In this document: positions 58,616 to 64,000 of the stretch, one piece after another
How positions within the stretch are numbered: position 1 is the first letter of the stretch
How the letters are laid out: each line of letters opens with the position of its first letter
DNA from: Boswellia sacra
Lineage: Eukaryota > Streptophyta > Magnoliopsida > Sapindales > Burseraceae
Direction: 5' to 3'
Assembly (NCBI GenBank): GCA_013180625.2
Contig: SNVD02002370.1
Span: forward strand, 95,306 to 159,305
Length of the DNA: 64,000 nt
Notes under the pieces: model-generated
Told to the model about the DNA's origin: nothing
Seen by the model: the letters and a program-made list of their open reading frames with translations, nothing else
The model's database searches: none
Program-made: the position numbers and the translations under genes

Positions 58616-58984
58616 TCCTTACATAAAAAATGGACCACTTCAAGCCTTAATTTCCTTCAACATTGACCACTTCAACAGATATCAAACATAAAAAATAGAA
58701 AAAACAAATCTCAAGACAAATCTCAAGAGAAAATCAACTATGAATACCTTCACTCACTAGCTTCTTGAATTCAACAATCAACTTCTTAGATTTCAATCTT
58801 CACTCACTAGCTTCACACTGCTTTAGTGGGAAAATTTTCAGATGCCGTTTTGTTGGAGAGTTGGGAGAGCCGTTTTGGAGTATTGGTGTAGGCGAGTTCT
58901 GTTGGAGCCGTTTTGGGCGAGTTCACGTTCTGTGATGTTTTCTTCTCTTCTCTTGTCATTTTAACTTAGCGATAAATTGGACTT

Positions 58985-59077
58985 TTCATGTCCAAAAGGG
59001 GTCAAAATTAAGCAAATATCAAGAAGGGGTCAATTTTGAAAAAGAGACCCTAAAAGGGGTTAAATAAAAAAATAACC
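58985..59077. repeat. MULE right terminal inverted repeat
   Basis: On the minus strand: GGTTATTTTTTTATTTAACC, then GACCCCTTCTTG and TTTTGACCCCTTTTGG, CATGAAAAG. It matches the left TIR in box order and spacing, with many substitutions. Confidence 0.75.
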
Positions 59078-59086
59078 TTTATAACC

Positions 59087-59544
59087 GCATTTAGACATTT
59101 GTAATTCATATTTAAATGATAAAAAATTCACTTTATAAAAGAAAGTGAAATATACTTAAATTAATTAAGTGGTAAATTTAAAAACAAACAAGAATTTGAT
59201 GCCTCGCTCGCTCACTCACTCTCCATCTTCTCTGCTTGTGACCTAACTGTCCTGCTGCTTCTTCTTCTTCTTCTGATCTCATCCCGTGCCTGATCGATCT
59301 TTCTTGTTGTCTCGGTTGTGAAATGATCATTGAGTGCCATGATTGGTACTTGGTTCTTCTCTCAAAATCCTTTAAAAAGTTTTGTTTTTCACTGTTTTAA
59401 AGGTCTTGTGTCCCACACACCTACTGGAGGCGTAACACAGGCCGACCCTAAGGCGTTCCTTGCTATCTTTTAGTAAGTCACGTTGTCCTCTCCTAATTCC
59501 TCTTTTAGGTGTAGATCTCTGCCTCCCATGCTTATTGCGATTCC
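59087..59544. other. flank between MULE and Athila-like element, no gene recognised
   Basis: Includes a CT-rich stretch (GCTCGCTCACTCACTCTCC... and (CTT)6 near 59255-59275) of the kind found in plant 5' leaders, but no coding frame or splice pattern I can support. Confidence 0.4.
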
Positions 59545-60941
59545 TGATAGGTGTCTATTTATGTATTACTTTTATATCAATTCGTCCATGTTTCTTTGCT
59601 ATATTCCGTGGTATTTTTATGTTTTTGTGTGTTTTGGAGCAACTTGCACAAAAATGGAGTAAAACCCTTCATTTTCACCTCTGCTAGTCAGTGATCTTCT
59701 CGGATTTAATTGTATTGATATACAATGAACCCGACGACATGTTATATACCGTTGGAAAGCTCTCGAAGTCTATTTTCTGGAGAAATTTACGGTTTATAAA
59801 TCCATTCAGTGTACCAAAAGTTCTAATCGAAACAGTGTGAGATGTATAGAAATATAATTCAACAAGTCACTGTAGCATGTATAATACGGGGGCACTGTAG
59901 CAATTCACTATAGCAGAGTATTTAAACACATTTTAGGGTTTTATTTTGATAACTTGAAGAGGAGAAAACGTGGAAGGAGGCTGCATCTTTGGATTTCTCT
60001 CATCTCTTGGAGTTCTTGAAGGAGATTGAAGGCTTGGAAAGAGGAAGAACTACAAATCCTAAGAGATTTCATCAAATTTGCTAAGTTTTCCCTTTCCCTT
60101 TCATTTTCTGGAATGTCTCCATATTGTATTGTATTTGTATTCTTATCTGAATATGTGTAACTAAATCTGAATTGGTTGAGGGTGGTTTCAAAGCCCTTGA
60201 TATGGTTTTAATGAATTGATTGTGCAAGCAATTGTTATCCAATTCTCTAATTGAAGTTGCTTATATTTTCCCATGTTTAATGCTTATGATTGCTTGCTGG
60301 ATTGTACTTGGGTGGCCAACTGAATATAATCTGGATATTGTCTATTGCTAGACTAGAAATCTTGATCCGTAATTGTCTTGAATTTCTAATCATTAGTAGC
60401 AAAATTGTGATCAGAGATTGCAATTTGAGAATATAACCTAAGTTAAATAATCCGAGCTTGTGTGTTTATTGCTTAGATCAACCTGTCTTTCTTTTCATAA
60501 TGCATCCATTGAATTCAATTTAGAGAGCTTGTTCTAGGTTGTTTAATGGATAGAGATTAAGTAAAGAGCCTATTTTATTTAACAACAAAGTAAGGAAAGA
60601 TTGGGATAACAGAGCTTGTTGTTATCTACGGTTGATAACTTCAATGCTGTAATTGGATGACAATTCTACGATTAATTCACAAATCCATATCTTGTAGTAG
60701 AGAAGGATCCCTTAACCAGATTTCTCTCATTGATTTTTCACTCAAATTAACTTTCTGTTTTGTTATTCTTCATTTGCATTCTTAGTTCATTTAGTTAATC
60801 ATTCAACAAAACCCCCCTTATTTAATTTATTGTTGCTGGAAAATAACAAATTCAATTAGAATCAATCCTCGTAGGAACGATATCTTACTCATCACTTTAT
60901 TACTTGTGCGACTAGTATACTTGCTAGTTTCGAACGCATCA
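59545..60941 (+). repeat. 5' LTR of Athila-like element 2
   Basis: 1397 bp, TGATAGGTGTC to CGAACGCATCA. Very similar to the solo LTR 20479-21887, with an 18-bp deletion between two GTTTTG words near 59635. Confidence 0.92.
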
Positions 60942-60947
60942 AGTTTT

Positions 60948-60965
60948 TGGCGCCGTTGCCGGGGA
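60948..60965 (+). other. primer binding site (tRNA-Asp)
   Basis: TGGCGCCGTTGCCGGGGA, perfect complement of the plant tRNA-Asp 3' end, a few bases inside the LTR. Confidence 0.93.
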
Positions 60966-61042
60966 TTGATTTACTAATCGATTTGTTATTTTGTTTTGTA
61001 TTTTTTCTGTTTTTCTTTTCTGATTATTTGTATTTAGACGAC

Positions 61043-62284
61043 ATGGCAGTAAACTTCCATCAATTCAGTAGCCGATTTGAGCCACAACTACATTGGGGAG
61101 TAAATGAGCTAAGCACTCCGAACATTGAACAACAACTTTCTGAGCTAACCTCTCATGTGGAAAACATGGCTGTAGGAGATATGCAAAAATCTTATGAATG
61201 TGGGATATATTCTACGATAGAGCATCCAATCGACATGTATCCAACTTTACAAGAAGAATATATGGAACAAGCCCATGCCATGGGTGGATTTCCAGGACAA
61301 ACGAGGCAATGGTATGATCCTTTCTCTAGCACTTACAATGCTAGATGGGAAGATCAACATAATTTCAGTTACTGGAATCATCAACCAATCACTCCAAATG
61401 TGATACCAAATCGGCCAAAAGGTTTCAATCAACCTAGAGTGCAGCAACCTTTTCAAATGCAACCACCACCAATGCCACATCCAGCACCGCAACCAGCTTC
61501 ACAAAACTCAGGTATGTCTCTCCAGGACATTGTTAATGCACTTGCCACTAACACAATGCAATTTCAGCAGGAAACTGGGGCAAGTATCCAAAACCTGACA
61601 AATCAAATGGGAAAATTGGCTACTAGCGTGAGCAAATTTAAGGGCCAAGACTCAGAAAAATTATCTTCTCAAACGGTGATCAATCCAAGAGAGACTACTA
61701 GTGCGATAACTTCGCGAAGTGGAGAGCAATTAGATGTCTTGCCAAGAAAATCACAAACTGATGAAAGAGATGACACCACATCCACCATAAACAAAACATT
61801 GACTTCTCAGGTAAATCCTATAACTCCCATTCCTTCTTATGTTACTCCTCCACCTTTTCCTAGCAGATTTGCAAAATCAAAGAAGGAGGAACAAGAGCAG
61901 GAAATCTTGGAGACTTTTTGCAAAATAGAGGTAAATATACCACTTCTGGATGCAATCCAGCAAGTACCTCATTATACAAAATGTCTCAAGGAGTTATGCA
62001 CCAGCAAGAGAAAGTTAAAAAGAAATGAGAAAGTAAGTGTAGAGGAAAATGTTTCAACTGTACTACAAAGAAAAATTCCTCCGAAATGCAATGATCCAGG
62101 TACGTTCACCATGCCATGCACCATTGGTAAAACCAAGTTTGAAAGAGTTATGTTAGATTTAGAAGTATCTATTAACATCATGCCATATTCTATTTATGCT
62201 TCTTTAAATCTTGGACCTTTTGCGGAAATTGGTATTACCATTCAAATTGCTGATCGTTTAACTGCATATACCAAAGAGTTGTGA
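61043..62284 (+). CDS. gag-protease of Athila-like element 2, central gag domain missing
   Basis: The first plausible start is ATG at 61043 (MAVNFHQFSSRFEPQ); upstream in-frame codons lie in the primer site and leader. The frame soon reaches AHAMGGFPGQTRQWYDPFSS and TYNARWEDQHNFSYWNHQP, the part that follows the gag domain in Athila proteins; the gag domain itself is absent. A proline/glutamine-rich stretch, SLQDIVNALATNTMQFQQE, and the pre-protease QVPHYTKCLKELCTSKRKLK follow. The protease begins CTIGKTKFERVMLDLEVSIN, where the catalytic D-x-G has become DLE, so it should be inactive. The frame ends early at TGA (62282-62284); the remaining protease sequence continues in another frame. Confidence 0.8.
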   Translation: MAVNFHQFSSRFEPQLHWGVNELSTPNIEQQLSELTSHVENMAVGDMQKSYECGIYSTIEHPIDMYPTLQEEYMEQAHAMGGFPGQTRQWYDPFSSTYNARWEDQHNFSYWNHQPITPNVIPNRPKGFNQPRVQQPFQMQPPPMPHPAPQPASQNSGMSLQDIVNALATNTMQFQQETGASIQNLTNQMGKLATSVSKFKGQDSEKLSSQTVINPRETTSAITSRSGEQLDVLPRKSQTDERDDTTSTINKTLTSQVNPITPIPSYVTPPPFPSRFAKSKKEEQEQEILETFCKIEVNIPLLDAIQQVPHYTKCLKELCTSKRKLKRNEKVSVEENVSTVLQRKIPPKCNDPGTFTMPCTIGKTKFERVMLDLEVSINIMPYSIYASLNLGPFAEIGITIQIADRLTAYTKEL

Positions 62285-63072
62285 AGAATGTGCTTGTGCA
62301 GGTGAATCAATTGGTTTCCAGCAGACTTCTATGTTCTTGAATTGAGTCTGAGAAATCTCCTAATCCAACACCCCGATTCTTTTAGGAGAACCATGTATCT
62401 TTGAAAACTGCTCGATTAAGATTTGATGTTTCATGATGGCACTCTCACCATGGGAATTTTTGATGGCAAGTTGATCCGTTTCAATATTTTCGAGCATAGG
62501 AGTTAGTCCCTAGTGACTTATATTCTGTTTTTGTAGTTGACGTTACTAATTCTCTGCCACAACAATGTTTTGAGTTAACTCGCAAGAATGGATTGGATAT
62601 AGCTATTAATGAGCACATAGGGACAGAAAATTCTAAGGAGTCAGAAATTTTGATACAAGTGTCCAAAGAAATGGAGGAAGTTGTGACAAGCTTAGATGAG
62701 ACCATTGCAATAACCACAAATAGGTATGATGTTTCAGACATTCAATTTCCTTTATCTAATGAGAAAATTCTTCCTTCTGTGATGACAGCCCCTGCCTTGG
62801 AGCTTAAGCTTCTTCCAGATCATTTGAGGCATGGATTCTTGAGTGAGGATGATCCTTTGCCAATTATAATAGAAATGGGCCTTGCACGAATACAAGAAGA
62901 GAAACTCGTCCGAATACTTACAGACCATAAAACAGCTATTGGGTGGACGATTGCTAACATCCAAGGCCCAGCCATATGCATGCACCAATTCTTGTTGGAA
63001 AAAGGATCCAAACCCACTAGAGAAGCACGGCGGAGATTGGACCCTGCCATGATGGAACCAACGTCGGGCTGA
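62285..63072 (+). pseudogene. protease tail and pol linker of Athila-like element 2
   Basis: 62285-62500 is frame-broken protease tail (VKNVLVQVNQLVF, FHDGTLTMGIFDGKLIRFN). From 62593 the frame is open: DIAINEHIGTENSKESEILI, then AIGWTIANIQGPAICMHQFL and LEKGSKPTREARRRLDPAMM, the sequence just before RT in Athila pol. It stops at 63072, without entering RT. Confidence 0.8.
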
Positions 63073-63595
63073 GGACGTTAAACCAAACGCTTATTGGGAG
63101 GCAACCCAATGTTTTTGAAAAATAAATAAAAGAAAAGAAAAGAAAAATAAAATATGGTAATAATGATCAATTTTTGTGTCTCGAGGAGATTCCTTTCGTA
63201 CACCATCAAATTGACCAGGTTTTATCTCTCTTTGCCATCTGTCTTACTTGTTTTTATATTTTTTTTACTTGTATTTTACTTTTGTTTGCTATCGTATTGT
63301 TTATCATCATATATTATGGTCTATTAGTTTTCTTTTCTTCATGCTCTTTTCTTTTTTACGTTTCCTTTTGTTTATTTGATTATTTCGTACTTTGTGCTTA
63401 TTGTGCAACAGTTTGAGAAACACCCGAAACCAGAATTGAAAGCCATTGCTTGAAAGGTTTTGAAGCGTGCATATCCTTGGAGAGATCGACTCAAACGATT
63501 CTGGTAAATCTTCTTTCTTTTTCTCCTCTTCAATGGATTCTGATATTCTTTTCTGTCGAACTTCGTAAATATGTCCCTCACTTTCTCAAAATGCT
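63073..63595 (+). other. untranslated stretch after the pol deletion
   Basis: Starts GACGTTAAACC, then the hairpin TTGGGAGGCAACCCAA, then T-rich sequence. No gene. The right part (from about 63560) matches the leader of the accessory ORF in the first Athila-like element. Confidence 0.6.
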
Positions 63596-64000
63596 GTGTC
63601 TAAAATTTATAAAGTACGGATGACTAGACTTTGGGCATTGATGCTCCTAAATGTGCCTGCTGATATCCGATTGCTTATCGAAGCCAAGGTGAGATTGTCC
63701 GGTGAGCCGGACATTAATCTCGCAAAATACATGCCTGGTCTAGGAAAGAGCTACTACGCCAAGAGGCGAAGAGCCAAAAGGTTACAAGTATGTTATAAAT
63801 GTGCTAGATGGAATTGTAACCAGACTTGTCGTTCATTAGGTTTTGCGTCCACGAATAGAGAAGATAAACTTTCATTTTATTAAGAATGGTTTGAGTAATG
63901 AGTCGCTGGATAATGTTTTGTTAACTCTCGAGTCACATTCTTGTGGACTTATTCAGCGTGAATTGCTTAATTTATGGACGCAATTTCGTGATGAATTGCA
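63596..64000 (+). pseudogene. conserved accessory ORF of Athila-like elements, second copy
   Basis: Reads NAVSKIYKVRMTRLWALMLL, VPADIRLLIEAKVRLSGEPD, LAKYMPGLGKSYYAKRRRAK, LQVCYKCARWNCNQTCRSLG, then STNREDKLSF. A one-base insertion in a T run at about 63880 shifts the frame. IKNGLSNESLDNVLLTLESH and LLNLWTQFRDEL follow to the window end. The likely start is the ATG of MTRLW or an upstream in-frame codon. The cysteines form C-x2-C-x4-C-x3-C in a basic context, suggesting zinc or nucleic-acid binding. Homologous over its length to 7460-7078. Cut by the window end. Confidence 0.72.

Larger units (their letters stand above)
50269..59077. mobile_element. Mutator-like element (MULE) with DUF1985 and ULP1 genes and palindrome arrays
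   Basis: 8.8 kb bounded by diverged terminal inverted repeats of about 95-110 bp, each with three ACCCCTT boxes at similar spacing. The flanking 9-mers are TTTATAAGC (50260-50268) and TTTATAACC (59078-59086), 8 of 9 identical, as expected for a Mutator target duplication. Inside: GC-rich leader, left palindrome arrays, plus-strand DUF1985 and ULP1 genes, a ~1-kb tandem duplication with right arrays, and the minus-strand C-terminus of a MULE transposase. The catalytic part of the transposase is absent, so the element needs help to move. ULP1-carrying MULEs are a known plant class. Confidence 0.85.
59545..64000 (+). mobile_element. Athila-like element 2, internally deleted, runs off the window end
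   Basis: 5' LTR 59545-60941, tRNA-Asp primer site 60948-60965, a gag-protease frame lacking the central gag domain, a pol start that stops before RT, and the accessory ORF at 63596. The same family as the solo LTR at 20479. The pol reading ends at RRLDPAMMEP (about 63062) and is followed directly by GACGTTAAACC and TTGGGAGGCAACCCAA, words which I recall as normally following the integrase of such elements. RT, RNase H and integrase are therefore deleted. The 3' LTR lies outside the window. Confidence 0.85.

Noticed and set aside
60947..61042. Upstream extension of the gag frame through the primer site
   Set aside because: It uses a TTG in the primer site and encodes a run of hydrophobic residues from leader DNA; ATG at 61043 is the credible start.

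Overview
The window is nuclear DNA of a flowering plant, most likely a eudicot. It has AT-rich intergenic sequence, Ty3/gypsy and Ty1/copia elements with plant-type primer sites, CACTA and Mutator-like DNA transposons, and broken copies of plant nuclear genes. I see no intact ordinary host gene and cannot name the species. Nearly everything is transposon in various stages of decay, and most breaks are C-to-T/G-to-A changes.

Layout. 1-2111: right end of a CACTA transposon with fragments of a PIP1 aquaporin gene and a mitochondrial ribosomal protein S13 gene. 3307-15211: a structurally complete, minus-strand Athila-like Ty3/gypsy element (two ~1.4 kb LTRs, tRNA-Asp primer site). Between integrase and its 3' LTR it carries a conserved accessory ORF and an intronless LOG (cytokinin-activating enzyme) pseudogene. 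15212-26379: unassigned DNA holding a probable LTR, a degenerate gypsy-type ORF, a solo LTR with a perfect 5-bp target duplication (20479-21887), a decayed LTR/primer-site remnant and an AT-rich tract. 26380-46205: two related copia elements facing each other tail to tail. The right-hand one is split by a SINE-like insertion and by a second copia (35314-45755), which is itself split by a Ty3/gypsy element (35921-41338). Target duplications can be read at both nested insertions. 46890-47640: fragment of a TFIIE-alpha gene. 49199-49600: a 402-bp Mutator-type MITE with a perfect 9-bp target duplication.

50269-59077: the most interesting unit, a Mutator-like element (MULE) with diverged terminal inverted repeats. 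It carries a DUF1985 gene, a ULP1/C48 cysteine-protease gene, only the C-terminal SWIM/zinc-knuckle part of a transposase, and about 20 copies of a 17-bp CpG-rich palindrome in arrays at both ends. The pairing of a DUF1985 protein with an element-specific motif array suggests a sequence-specific anti-silencing system like that of Arabidopsis VANDAL elements. That part is inference.

59545-64000: the 5' part of a second Athila-like element, of the same family as the solo LTR. It lacks the central gag domain and almost all of pol but keeps the accessory ORF found in the first Athila-like element. The element runs off the window end.
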